This document shows positions 1 through 8,159 of a stretch of 64,000 bases of DNA, one piece after another. The stretch lies in contig OY970265.1 of NCBI GenBank assembly GCA_963715675.1, positions 930,001 to 994,000 on the forward strand, given 5' to 3'. The notes below the pieces were generated by a model. That model saw only the letters and a list, made by a program, of their open reading frames with translations. It was not told the DNA's origin and searched no databases. Numbering within the stretch: position 1 is the first letter of the stretch; every line of letters starts with the position of its first letter. The stretch is from DASVWZ01 sp963715675 (GTDB lineage: Bacteria; Acidobacteriota; Terriglobia; Terriglobales; Acidobacteriaceae). The translations under genes and the position numbers were made by a program.

Positions 1-223
1 ACGCGTCCTGAGTAACGCGCTCTTGGTTTGCCGACCGGTTCACTGGGACGGGTGGTGGTGAACTGCACACCGGGGTCGTGCGGATCGTTTCAGGAGTTGG
101 CTGGGATGAAGGCTGGCCGGTACGCCGGTCGGCAGGGCTACGATTCGAAACTGCTCGGGCCTGCTTGACGGGAATGTTAGAATCAAAACCTGATGTTGTA
201 ATCTAAAATGCGAGGTTGTTCCC
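1..223. other. Left-edge stretch without a supported gene
   Basis: I see no convincing coding region here. Minus-strand open frames entering it are opposite-strand shadows of the Crp/Fnr gene. The last 60 bases are AT-richer than the rest and probably hold the promoter of the regulator that starts at 224. Confidence 0.4.
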
Positions 224-916
224 ATGCCATTGCTTCGCAGGGTGCCAACCCGACGCCGCGATCCCCGGAGACCACTCGACGTTTTCGACCCCAAGACATT
301 CTTGGCGAATACCGGCATCGGCAAGACGGTTCGTCGCTTTAGCCAGAAACAAGCCATCTTCTCCCAGGGAGAGCGTGCCAACGCCGTGTTTTACATTCAG
401 GAAGGAAGGGTGCGCCTCAGCGTGCTCTCCAAACAAGGGAAGGAAGCAACCATCGCGCTGCTCGGCCCCGGGGATTTCCTGGGCGAGGGATGCATCGCCT
501 CGGACCAACCCCTGCGCATGGCAACTGCCACTGCAATTACCGACTGCTCGGTTTTGAAGATTGACAAGAAAGAGATGCTCCGCACCCTCCACCGGGAACA
601 TGGATTCTCCGACATGTTTGTGGCGTACGTGATCGAACGTCACAACCGCACTCAGGCGGACTTGGTCGATCAACTGTTCAATTCCAGCGAAAAGCGGCTC
701 GCGCGGGCCCTTTTGATATTGGCGCGCTTCGGAAAGGAACAGAGGTCCGAGGAAGTAATCCCGGGCGTAAGTCAGGAGACGCTGGCAGAAATGATCGGTA
801 CCACCCGCTCGCGAGTGAATTTCTTCATGAACCGGTTCAGAAAGCTCGGTTTCATTGATTACAACGGCGGGTTGGAGGTGCACAGTTCACTGCTGAGCGT
901 GGTCCTGCACGAGTAG
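224..916 (+). CDS. Crp/Fnr-family transcriptional regulator
   Basis: A 230-residue protein with the standard two-domain plan of the family. Residues about 30-150 form a cyclic-nucleotide-binding-like beta barrel (QAIFSQGERANAVFYIQEG, later GPGDFLGEGCIAS). A C-terminal winged helix contains VSQETLAEMIGTTRSRVNFF as the recognition region. The N-terminal cysteine cluster that Fnr uses for its oxygen-sensing iron-sulfur cluster is absent, so the effector is unknown and a CRP- or DNR-like sensor is as likely. The ATG has a weak GAGG about ten bases upstream. It faces the Hdr/Flx operon tail to tail across a tRNA gene. Its location makes redox control of that operon plausible, but no binding site was identified. 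Confidence 0.92.
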   Translation: MPLLRRVPTRRRDPRRPLDVFDPKTFLANTGIGKTVRRFSQKQAIFSQGERANAVFYIQEGRVRLSVLSKQGKEATIALLGPGDFLGEGCIASDQPLRMATATAITDCSVLKIDKKEMLRTLHREHGFSDMFVAYVIERHNRTQADLVDQLFNSSEKRLARALLILARFGKEQRSEEVIPGVSQETLAEMIGTTRSRVNFFMNRFRKLGFIDYNGGLEVHSSLLSVVLHE

Positions 917-1001
917 CCCAGAGTCAGCCTCCCCCAGGACCCCATCGGTCTTCGTTCCAAGGCAACCACGCGAACCGTAACCTATTGACCCCCAAAAGTG
1001 C

Positions 1002-1088
1002 TGGTGCCGGGAGGGGGAGTCGAACCCCCAAGGGCCGAAGCCCGGCGGATTTTGAGTCCGCTGCGTCTGCCAGTTCCGCCATCCCGGC
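1002..1088 (-). tRNA. tRNA-Leu, anticodon CAA
   Basis: On the minus strand the acceptor stem GCCGGGA (1088-1082) pairs with TCCCGGC (1012-1006). The anticodon loop is CTCAAAA, closed by GCGGA/TCCGC, giving anticodon CAA. A long variable arm (GGGCTTCGGCCC) identifies a class II tRNA. The T loop GGTTCGA is intact and the CCA end is genomically encoded at 1004-1002. Confidence 0.95.
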
Positions 1089-1283
1089 TTAAGTGCTTAC
1101 ACCGGAGAGAACACTAGCTTAGTTTACAGTCTGGGACTTTGCAACCGCGCTTGGCTCTGGGCGGCGCGTCGGTTTCAGCAGAAAAATGAACCGCGAAGGA
1201 TGCGAAGCGGCGCGACTGAGGTCGTGCCCTTCCCCATCGCGCCTGCGGCATACCGTAACCCGGTTTCAGCCTCGGAATAGAAA

Positions 1284-2117
1284 TTAGTAGTCGAGAGGAA
1301 GGTGCCGCAGTTGCTCCATGGTGAGGACGGGGCCTTCTTTGCAGACATACACCGGGCCGACGTTGCAGCGTCCGCACTTGCCAATACCGCATTTCATGCG
1401 GTTTTCGATGCTGGTGTACACCGAGGGCGGGGCAACTCCCATCTTGTCGAGAATCGGCAGAGTGTTCTTGATCATGATGGGCGGGCCAATCACCAACACA
1501 ATCGGATCCTTGGCTTGAACCTGGGCTCGCTCGAATACGTGGGGAACAAAGCCGATCTCGCCTTGCCAGTCTGGAGTCTCGCCGCCGGGATCGACGCAGC
1601 GGATGACCCGCGTCCGATCGAACTTGGCCCACTGCTCCAGTTCGTCCACGTAGACCAGGTCGGCGACCGTGCGCGCGCCGTACACGATGGTGATCTCGCC
1701 GTAGTCGGCGCGGTTTTCCAGCGCGTACCAGACCGCGCAGCGGATGGGAGGCATGGCGATACCGCCGCCGAGAAAGATCAGGTCATGGCCTTTCCAGGCG
1801 TCCATGGGATAGCCGTTGCCGTAGGGGCCACGGAAGCCGACGATGTCGTGCTCCTCGATTTTCCAGAGTGCTTCAGTCACGCGGCCGACTTTGCGGAAGC
1901 AGAAATCGATGTGGTCTTTCCAGGTGGAACTGGAGCAGATGTTGAAAGTCGACTCGCCATAGCCAAACGCAGAGAAGATGCCGAACTGGCCGACGTTGAA
2001 GGAAAAGACTGAGGCTTTCCCGGGATCGAGAAAGCGCAGCGACACGGATTTTACGTCGGGCGTGTGCTGACGGATCGAGGTGACTTCCATCAAGTCGGGT
2101 TTGTAGACGTTATCCAT
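1284..2117 (-). CDS. FlxA-like FAD/NAD(P)-binding oxidoreductase subunit
   Basis: A 277-residue ferredoxin-NADP reductase-type protein, related to hydrogenase gamma subunits, AsrB and FlxA. The FAD-binding barrel spans about residues 8-105 (RGPYGNGYP near 97-104). The nucleotide-binding domain begins at the glycine-rich FLGGGIAMPP (115-124). A [2Fe-2S] site is formed by C243, C248, C251 and C259. In Flx systems this subunit takes electrons from NADH. The start chosen is the ATG at 2117, whose ATGGATAA overlaps the stop of flxB by eight bases. A longer open frame runs upstream but is a shadow of flxB. It is the last gene of the six-gene operon. Confidence 0.85.
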   Translation of the reverse strand: MDNVYKPDLMEVTSIRQHTPDVKSVSLRFLDPGKASVFSFNVGQFGIFSAFGYGESTFNICSSSTWKDHIDFCFRKVGRVTEALWKIEEHDIVGFRGPYGNGYPMDAWKGHDLIFLGGGIAMPPIRCAVWYALENRADYGEITIVYGARTVADLVYVDELEQWAKFDRTRVIRCVDPGGETPDWQGEIGFVPHVFERAQVQAKDPIVLVIGPPIMIKNTLPILDKMGVAPPSVYTSIENRMKCGIGKCGRCNVGPVYVCKEGPVLTMEQLRHLPLDY

Positions 2118-3105
2118 GATCGATTTCCGTGGCGACGGGAAGCACTCCGACTCCCTCCGGACAATTGCGGCTGCAGTTGCCGCAGCCGGTGCAAAGAATC
2201 TCGCCGAATTTTTCCGGATAGACGGCAAACTTGTGCAGCATGCGCTGCCGCTGGCGGCTGGGCTGCCCACCGCGCGGATTGTGGCCGGAAGCATGCGCGG
2301 TGAAAATCGGGAACTGGCAGGAATCCCAGGTCTTGACGCGGGCGTTGCCGGCGGAAGCGCCTGCGTCCACGATGTCGAAGCAGTGGCAGGTCGGGCAAGT
2401 GAACGCGCACGTCCCACAACCCACGCAACTGAGCGCATGCTCCTGCCAGAACGGGTCCTCAAAATGTTGATTGACGAAGTCGCGCACGGCCTGCGGATTG
2501 AATTTCTTTTCCGGACCATTGGCCCGCTTGGCGGATTGATCGGACTTCTCGGTTTTTCCGGCAAACAGTGCGCGTCCCCGGTCGGAAACGCCGCAGACCT
2601 CGTACTGGCCGTTCTCCAGATCGAACAGCAACACGTCGGAACCACGCTCGGAGGCCGGGCCGAGTCCCACCGACGTGCAGAAGCAATCGTCGTCGTGGCG
2701 GTTGCAGGCCAGGCTCACGATCGTCGTAGCGGCGCGACGGCGGTTGTAGAACTCGTCCTTGAAGTCCCAGTTGAAAACGTGATCGAGGATCGGCAAGGCG
2801 GCGGCATCACAGGGTCGGGCCGCAACGATAATTTGCGATGGTATTGGCGTGTCGTCGTCGGTCAGTTCGATCTTGTCGCCCTGCACTCGATATCCGTAGA
2901 GTTTTTCCTGCTTGGGAAAGACGAATTCCTTGATCGAGTTCATGGGACGCACGACCCCTTCCAGCAGCAGCTCTTCGGCCGAACCCAGCGGGGCATACAG
3001 CACCAGGCCCGGCTTGATGCGGGTCGGGCCGGCGACCCGCCTGCCTGCGGCAATCCACTCGGCGATCAAAGCACGCAGTGTGGCTTGGGAAATGATCTCG
3101 CTCAC
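2110..3105 (-). CDS. FlxB-like 4Fe-4S dicluster protein
   Basis: A 331-residue iron-sulfur protein of the hydrogenase-beta/AsrA/FlxB type. Two [4Fe-4S] motifs are intact: C227-x2-C230-x2-C233-x3-C237 and C305-x2-C308-x2-C311-x3-C315. Additional cysteines (CDDDCFC-like region at 134-143) lie in the N-terminal domain. It would relay electrons between FlxA and the Hdr core. The start is GTG at 3105, overlapping the TGA of the upstream gene in a GTGA arrangement, which indicates translational coupling. The downstream neighbour overlaps its stop by eight bases. Confidence 0.85.
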   Translation of the reverse strand: MSEIISQATLRALIAEWIAAGRRVAGPTRIKPGLVLYAPLGSAEELLLEGVVRPMNSIKEFVFPKQEKLYGYRVQGDKIELTDDDTPIPSQIIVAARPCDAAALPILDHVFNWDFKDEFYNRRRAATTIVSLACNRHDDDCFCTSVGLGPASERGSDVLLFDLENGQYEVCGVSDRGRALFAGKTEKSDQSAKRANGPEKKFNPQAVRDFVNQHFEDPFWQEHALSCVGCGTCAFTCPTCHCFDIVDAGASAGNARVKTWDSCQFPIFTAHASGHNPRGGQPSRQRQRMLHKFAVYPEKFGEILCTGCGNCSRNCPEGVGVLPVATEIDHG

Positions 3106-4400
3106 CGGATGAAGTCCTCCTTGTCCTGGAGGGTATAGGAGCCGATCACCGGCTCGGCCGCCGGATCAACTCCGGGATCGTAGCCAAAGTGCTCCTGCGC
3201 CGCTTTGTGCAGGGCGATGTTGAGCAGAGCCAAATCGATGCCGGCGGGGCACGCGCGGGAACATTCGCCGCATCCGACGCAGCGTCCAGCTAGATGAAAG
3301 GCGCGCGCAATCTGCCAGGCGAAGTTGCCCTTCATGCTGGGCGCGGGATCAATGGCAATCGGCCGGTTTTTGTCCACGATGCAACGCTCGCAGTAGCACA
3401 TCGGACACACCTGGCGGCAGGCATAGCACTTCACGCAGCGGTCAAACTGCTTTGCCCAGAACGCCATCCGCTCGGCGGGAGTCAGGGCCATCAACCCGGC
3501 GAACCGATTAGGGGAGGGAGAAGACTGCGGTGTTGGACCAGCGGCTTCGCCAAGCGTCGCATCCGCAAATCGTGGCTTGCGCGCCGTGCAGTGCGCACAC
3601 TTCGGTTCGCCTACACCTTCACAGGCCATTCCGATCGAGTAGACTTCCTTGCGTTCGATCTGCGATTCCTTCTCCAGCACCACCAGCGATTTCTCGTCGC
3701 AAGGTTTCACCACCACCGCGGGCTTGCCCAGAGCCTTGATCTCTTTCCGCTTCAAGTAAGCGGTCAAGTTGCTCACGCAGCGGTTGTTCCAGACCAGGCG
3801 GTCCGCGTCTTCGGGGCGCCGAACAATCGCCGGTCCCGACGCCCCATAACCGATAACCACTTTTACTGTGCCCTCGGCTAGCAGTTTGCGGCAATGATCG
3901 CGCAGCGCGGCTTCCGCAGCCAGGGTCTTGACTTCCACCGGGGCCGGTGAACCGTACGGGAGGTCCCGGGCAGACCCGTTGGCATAAAGCTCAGTGTACG
4001 GTCCCAGTTTCCGGGTTTGCTCCGTGATTTCCGTGACCACCTGCTGCCACTTCTTGCCTTCCGCCGCCGAAATCCAGCTGAAATGAATGCGGCGCAAGTC
4101 GAAGCCGAGCGTATCCAGCAGTTCGCGGAACAGGATCCAGCGCCGCCGTGCGTGGTAGTTTCCTGCCGTGTAATGGCAATCGCCGGGATGGCAGCCGGAA
4201 ACCAGTACGGCGTCGGCGCCAATCTCGAAACCTTTGATGATCAGGTTGAAATCAATGCGGCCGGTGCAAGGCAGCCGGAGAATGCGAACGTTGGGCGGAT
4301 ATTCCAGGCGCGTCGTCCCTGCCAGGTCGGCGCCCAGGTAGGTGCACCAGTTGCAGACGTAGGCGACGATTTTCGGCTCGAACGCGTACGTGTCGCTCAT
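3102..4400 (-). CDS. Fused MvhD/FlxD-like and FlxC-like iron-sulfur subunit
   Basis: A 432-residue protein that appears to join two functions. Residues 1 to about 130 resemble the MvhD/FlxD subunit that links a reductase to HdrA, with [2Fe-2S] ligand candidates C16, C19, C45, C70 and C75 (CNWC, PCTGR, GCHPGDC). The middle (about 165-275) resembles an FrhB-type domain. The C-terminal part carries two four-cysteine motifs (CVKCYACRQVCP and CVGCGECSRACP). The ATG at 4400 overlaps the HdrA stop as ATGA. A longer frame upstream is spurious. In characterised Flx operons these parts are, to my knowledge, usually separate genes, so the fusion is noteworthy. Confidence 0.82.
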   Translation of the reverse strand: MSDTYAFEPKIVAYVCNWCTYLGADLAGTTRLEYPPNVRILRLPCTGRIDFNLIIKGFEIGADAVLVSGCHPGDCHYTAGNYHARRRWILFRELLDTLGFDLRRIHFSWISAAEGKKWQQVVTEITEQTRKLGPYTELYANGSARDLPYGSPAPVEVKTLAAEAALRDHCRKLLAEGTVKVVIGYGASGPAIVRRPEDADRLVWNNRCVSNLTAYLKRKEIKALGKPAVVVKPCDEKSLVVLEKESQIERKEVYSIGMACEGVGEPKCAHCTARKPRFADATLGEAAGPTPQSSPSPNRFAGLMALTPAERMAFWAKQFDRCVKCYACRQVCPMCYCERCIVDKNRPIAIDPAPSMKGNFAWQIARAFHLAGRCVGCGECSRACPAGIDLALLNIALHKAAQEHFGYDPGVDPAAEPVIGSYTLQDKEDFIR

Positions 4401-6397
4401 ACCAGACTCTCGACCATGGCGTAAACCTGTTGCTCGGTGAATCCCTGAAGATCCGCGCTCTTCGACGGGCAAACCGCAACGCATGTCCCGCACCCCATAC
4501 ACAAGCCCGGATTCACCTTGGCGGTCCGCTTGACAAACACTCCTCTGGATGTGCGCACCTCCGAGCGATCAATGGCGTGATACGGGCACGTGTGCACGCA
4601 AGCAAAGCAGGCGGCGCAGGTTTGATCATTGATGGTGGCAATTTCCGGCTCGCGGGTCAGTTCGTCAGCGGCAAGCATGACCTGCACCTTGCTGGCCGCG
4701 GCGGAAGCCTGCGCGACCGCCTCGGGGATGTCCTTGGGCGCATGACAGGCGCCGGCAATGAAGATGCCTGCCGTATTGGTTTCCACCGGGCGCAGCTTCG
4801 GGTGCGACTCCAGCAGGAAGCCAAACTCGTCGTACCCGATGTTCAGCTTCTGCGCCAGTTCCTCGATGCCGGCAGCGGGCCGCATCGCCGAAGCCAGTAC
4901 GACCAGGTCGGCGGCAATCGTGACCGGCAATCCAGCTAAAGTGTCGGCTCCGCGCACCATCAGCTTGCCCTGCTCCTCGGTGATTTTCGAAACCCGGCCG
5001 CGATAGTATTTGGCTCCGTCCTGCTCAATGGCGCGGCGCACGAACTCGTCGTATCCTTTGCCGCCGGAGCGGATGTCCATGTAAAAAACATGCGCCTGCC
5101 CGTCATGTACCTTGTGCTTGTACAGCATGCTGTGCTTCGCGGTGTACATGCAGCAGATCTTGCTGCAATAGGGCAAACCCTTGGCGTTGTCCCGCGAACC
5201 GACACAACTGATAAACACCACGTTCTTCGGGATGGCGCCATCGGAAGGCCGCTTCAACACACCTCCCGTCGGACCGGAAGCCGAGATCAGTCGCTCGAAC
5301 TGCAGCGAGTCAATCACGTCCTTGTACTTGCCGTAGCCGTACTCCCCGTAGCCGGTCAATGTCGCTTTGTCTTGCTCTTTGGCGATGCTGTAAAGCCTGT
5401 AGCCGGTGGCCACCACCACCGCGCCAACCGACTCTTCGACCAGCTTGTCCTCGTCCTTGAAGTTGATCGCTCCCGGCTTGCACTTCTTCTCGCACAGCCC
5501 GCAACCGTTGCGGATCAGCTTGGCGCAGGTCTTCTTGTCGATCACCGGACGCGCCGGAACCGCTTGCGGAAACGGCATGTAGATGGCCGGACGCATGCCC
5601 ATGCCGAAATCGAATTCGCTCAGATTGCGTTTGAGTGGGCACACCGTCGAGCACTCGCCGCAGCCCGTGCATTTGACCGTGTCAACATAGCGCGCTTTCT
5701 GCCGGATGGTGACCTTGAAATTGCCGACAAAACCCTCCACCGCTTCGACTTCGGAATAGGTGTAAAGCTTGATGCGAGGGTGCTGGCCAACTTCGACCAT
5801 GCGCGGCGTCAGGATGCACTGCGAGCAGTCGAGGGTGGGGAAAGTCTCGGAAAGGCCGGCCATCTTGCCCCCGATGGAGGGCTCACGTTCCACCATCACG
5901 ACTTCGTGGCCGGAATCGGCGATGTCGAGCGCGGCCTGGATGCCGGCAACTCCTCCGCCAATCACCAGCGCGCGCCGGGTCACTGGGACATGAATGGGAG
6001 TCAGCGCTACGTCGTTGCGCACCTTCTCGACCGCCAGCCGTATGATGGCGACCGCCTTGGCCGTCGCTTGGGATCGATCGTGATGCACCCAGGAACAGTG
6101 CTCGCGGATGTTCGCCATCTCCACCAGGTAGGGATTCAGCCCCGCCGTCTGAGCTGCCTTGCGGAAGGTCTTCAGGTGCATGTGCGGCGAGCAGGACGCG
6201 ACCACAATGCCATCCAGATGTTCGGCAGCGATCTTTTCGCGGACGAGCGCCTGCCCTGGGTCCGAGCACATGTACTTGTAGTGCAGTGAGCACCGCACCC
6301 CCGGAATCCCGGCCGACTGCTTTACCACCTCGTCCACGTCCACCGTGCGGGCGATATTTTCGCCGCACCAGCACGTGAATATGCCAATCCTCGACAT
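4397..6397 (-). CDS. hdrA: HdrA-like heterodisulfide reductase flavoprotein
   Basis: A 666-residue protein of normal HdrA length and order. An N-terminal ferredoxin-like domain has C9 and C11. The FAD-binding Rossmann motif is GGGVAGIQAA at 147-156. A CxxC pair sits at 191-194. Further [4Fe-4S] motifs are CTGCGECSTVCP (from 243), CGLCEKKCKP and two C-terminal ferredoxin motifs (CAACFACVHTCP and CMGCGTCVAVCP). HdrA is the bifurcating flavoprotein of Hdr complexes and sends low-potential electrons to ferredoxin through its extra clusters. hdrB ends four bases upstream and the Flx fusion gene overlaps downstream, so the genes form one operon. Confidence 0.95.
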   Translation of the reverse strand: MSRIGIFTCWCGENIARTVDVDEVVKQSAGIPGVRCSLHYKYMCSDPGQALVREKIAAEHLDGIVVASCSPHMHLKTFRKAAQTAGLNPYLVEMANIREHCSWVHHDRSQATAKAVAIIRLAVEKVRNDVALTPIHVPVTRRALVIGGGVAGIQAALDIADSGHEVVMVEREPSIGGKMAGLSETFPTLDCSQCILTPRMVEVGQHPRIKLYTYSEVEAVEGFVGNFKVTIRQKARYVDTVKCTGCGECSTVCPLKRNLSEFDFGMGMRPAIYMPFPQAVPARPVIDKKTCAKLIRNGCGLCEKKCKPGAINFKDEDKLVEESVGAVVVATGYRLYSIAKEQDKATLTGYGEYGYGKYKDVIDSLQFERLISASGPTGGVLKRPSDGAIPKNVVFISCVGSRDNAKGLPYCSKICCMYTAKHSMLYKHKVHDGQAHVFYMDIRSGGKGYDEFVRRAIEQDGAKYYRGRVSKITEEQGKLMVRGADTLAGLPVTIAADLVVLASAMRPAAGIEELAQKLNIGYDEFGFLLESHPKLRPVETNTAGIFIAGACHAPKDIPEAVAQASAAASKVQVMLAADELTREPEIATINDQTCAACFACVHTCPYHAIDRSEVRTSRGVFVKRTAKVNPGLCMGCGTCVAVCPSKSADLQGFTEQQVYAMVESLV

Positions 6398-6401
6398 TGC
6401 T

Positions 6402-7241
6402 TCAGACCTTGGTTACAAAATGCCGGTCCACGCCCAACTGCTCGGCGGAAAGTCCCAGCGCCAATCCGACCAGATCGGAGAGGTAGTAAATGACCATGCC
6501 CAGCTTTTCCTGGTAACGCCGCTCGACCGCTGCCTGCTTCATGTCCAGGTTCACGTGGCACATCGGGCAGGCCACCACAACGCAGTTGGCGCCATGCTGG
6601 GCGGCGTTGGACAGAATCTTGTGCGCCAGTTCCAGCACCGTATCCTCGCTGGCCATGGTCATGCCGGCGCCGCAGCACTCCGTTTTGTAGTTCCAGTCGA
6701 CCGTCTTCGCGCCCAGAGCAGCCAGTACGGTTTCCATGGACTTGGGCTGCTCGAAATCATCGAAATGAACGACATCCGGCGGGCGGGTGAGCAGGCAGCC
6801 GTAATAACACGCCGCCGTGATTGACTTCAGCGGGGTCTTTACCGCCGACTTCAGCCGGTCCAGTCCAACGTTCTCGAACAGTTGGATCAGGTTCAGCACC
6901 TCACCGTCGCCCCGGACCTCGGCTTCGACAATCTGGGATAGCTCTTGCCGCATATCGCTCTGGGTGACCGCTTTCTTCACCTTAAGCAATTGCATCGAGC
7001 ACAGCGGGCACGGCGCAAACAGTTGCTTGAATCCATCGCGCTCTGCCAAGGCCAGATTTCGCGCCGGCAGCGCCAGCGACAGCTTGTGATTGAGCGCATG
7101 CGCCGCAGTGGCGCCGCAGCAGATCCAGTCCTTGATTTCCTGAAGCTGCACATCGAGCGCGCCGAAACATGCGCGCAGGGACTGCTCGTAATCATTGGAA
7201 GAACCGTGCAGCGCGCACCCGGGATAGTAGCAGATGTTCAT
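6402..7241 (-). CDS. hdrB: HdrB-like subunit with two CCG domains
   Basis: A 279-residue protein with the duplicated cysteine-rich CCG domain of HdrB. The first repeat has YYPGCALHGS, ICCGATAA and CPLCSMQL. The second has CYYGCLLTRP, ECCGAGM and CPMCHVNLD. In methanogens these bind the noncubane [4Fe-4S] pair that reduces the heterodisulfide. In bacteria the substrate may be another disulfide, such as a DsrC-like protein, and none is visible in this window. The ATG overlaps the hdrC stop as ATGA. Confidence 0.93.
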   Translation of the reverse strand: MNICYYPGCALHGSSNDYEQSLRACFGALDVQLQEIKDWICCGATAAHALNHKLSLALPARNLALAERDGFKQLFAPCPLCSMQLLKVKKAVTQSDMRQELSQIVEAEVRGDGEVLNLIQLFENVGLDRLKSAVKTPLKSITAACYYGCLLTRPPDVVHFDDFEQPKSMETVLAALGAKTVDWNYKTECCGAGMTMASEDTVLELAHKILSNAAQHGANCVVVACPMCHVNLDMKQAAVERRYQEKLGMVIYYLSDLVGLALGLSAEQLGVDRHFVTKV

Positions 7242-7873
7242 TTTGCGGCTCCCTCCGGGCAGCGGGCGAAAATGCGATCCACAACGCCGCGGTCGCGCAC
7301 CTTCTCACCAAACAGATGAAATTTCTTGCGTTTGCTGAGCTGCGGGGCCAGTGCAGCATCTTTAAACAGAAAGCCGGGCTGCCGCGTGCGGAATACGACA
7401 TCGGCTTTGAAAACCGCGATCAGCTCGATTTCGTTGAGTCGTCCGTTGCGGCGGATATTCTGCAGGAATGCTTTCTGGAAGCAGACTACAGCCCGCTGCT
7501 CCGGCGCGACCATGCCATGCGCCAGACAGACTTCACGCAGCGCATCCATCACGGCGGCGCAGTCAACTTCCTTGGGGCAGCGCGAGGAGCAGGTCAGGCA
7601 GGCCACGCATTGCCATATCGCCTGCGAGCCCAACGCGGCATCGGCCCGCTCCAACTGCAGCAGCCGTATCAACTGGTTCGGCGCGATATCCATCGCTGCG
7701 GAAACCGGACACCCCGCCGTGCATTTGCCGCATTGATAACAATTCGCAAGCGAAGTCTGGGCCAGAGATTCGACCCGAAAGGCTTCTGACGTTGTCCGAG
7801 GTAAGATCCTATCCTCGACTCGATGCTCCACCCTCCAAGCTAGGGCTCCGAAGCGGGAGTGTCTGTGAGGCAA
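7238..7873 (-). CDS. hdrC: HdrC-like ferredoxin subunit
   Basis: A protein of up to 211 residues with two [4Fe-4S] motifs typical of HdrC, CYQCGKCTAGCP and CVACLTCSSRCP, followed by a helical C-terminal part. It carries electrons from HdrA to HdrB. It is the first gene of the operon. The start is uncertain: the longest frame begins with TTG at 7873, and a GTG at 7831 would give 197 residues. The first in-frame ATG lies inside the first cluster region and is too late. Confidence 0.85.
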   Translation of the reverse strand: MPHRHSRFGALAWRVEHRVEDRILPRTTSEAFRVESLAQTSLANCYQCGKCTAGCPVSAAMDIAPNQLIRLLQLERADAALGSQAIWQCVACLTCSSRCPKEVDCAAVMDALREVCLAHGMVAPEQRAVVCFQKAFLQNIRRNGRLNEIELIAVFKADVVFRTRQPGFLFKDAALAPQLSKRKKFHLFGEKVRDRGVVDRIFARCPEGAAK

Positions 7874-7992
7874 GTCACATCGGGACGTGAGAAATGGACG
7901 ATCCCGAAGTTTGCCTGCGGTTCCTCTCTGCGATGGAGGCGTGACGTCGAGTGGAGAAGTCCGCGGTGAGGTGGGCCCGATATATAGGGGAA

Positions 7993-8012
7993 AACTCAGC
8001 TTACGCTAAGTT
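7993..8012. promoter_or_regulatory. Inverted repeat in the hdrC/DHH divergent promoter region
   Basis: AACTCAGC-TTAC-GCTAAGTT is a near-perfect 8-bp inverted repeat with one mismatch and a four-base loop. It sits in the 286-base region between the divergent hdr operon and the DHH gene, just beside an AT-rich TATATA stretch. It could be an operator, but no known consensus was matched. Confidence 0.3.
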
Positions 8013-8159
8013 CTGGGCCCGATTTCCTTTTGCCAGGGACTCTTGCACCCCATCATCAAAAAGTCCGCTTGACAGATATCTCGTAAAATGGCCTCCTATT
8101 ACCTTTCGGTGTGCGGGGATCGGCGCCAGGCTGGCTTCGGGGTAAAAGAGGAGAAGTCA

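Noticed and set aside
203..883. Long minus-strand frame opposite the Crp/Fnr gene, and similar frames opposite hdrA (5090-6289), flxB (2116-3138), the porin (24466-25629) and the acyl reductase (58929-59903)
   Set aside because: All are antisense shadows of genes with clear family motifs. Their translations lack domain features and follow from high-GC codon bias.
224..916. Oxygen-sensing Fnr
   Set aside because: The N-terminal cysteine cluster needed for the iron-sulfur cluster is missing, so only Crp/Fnr family is claimed.
1284..7873. Dissimilatory sulfate reduction locus
   Set aside because: HdrABC-Flx resembles genes of sulfate reducers, but no dsr, apr, sat or qmo gene is visible in the window.
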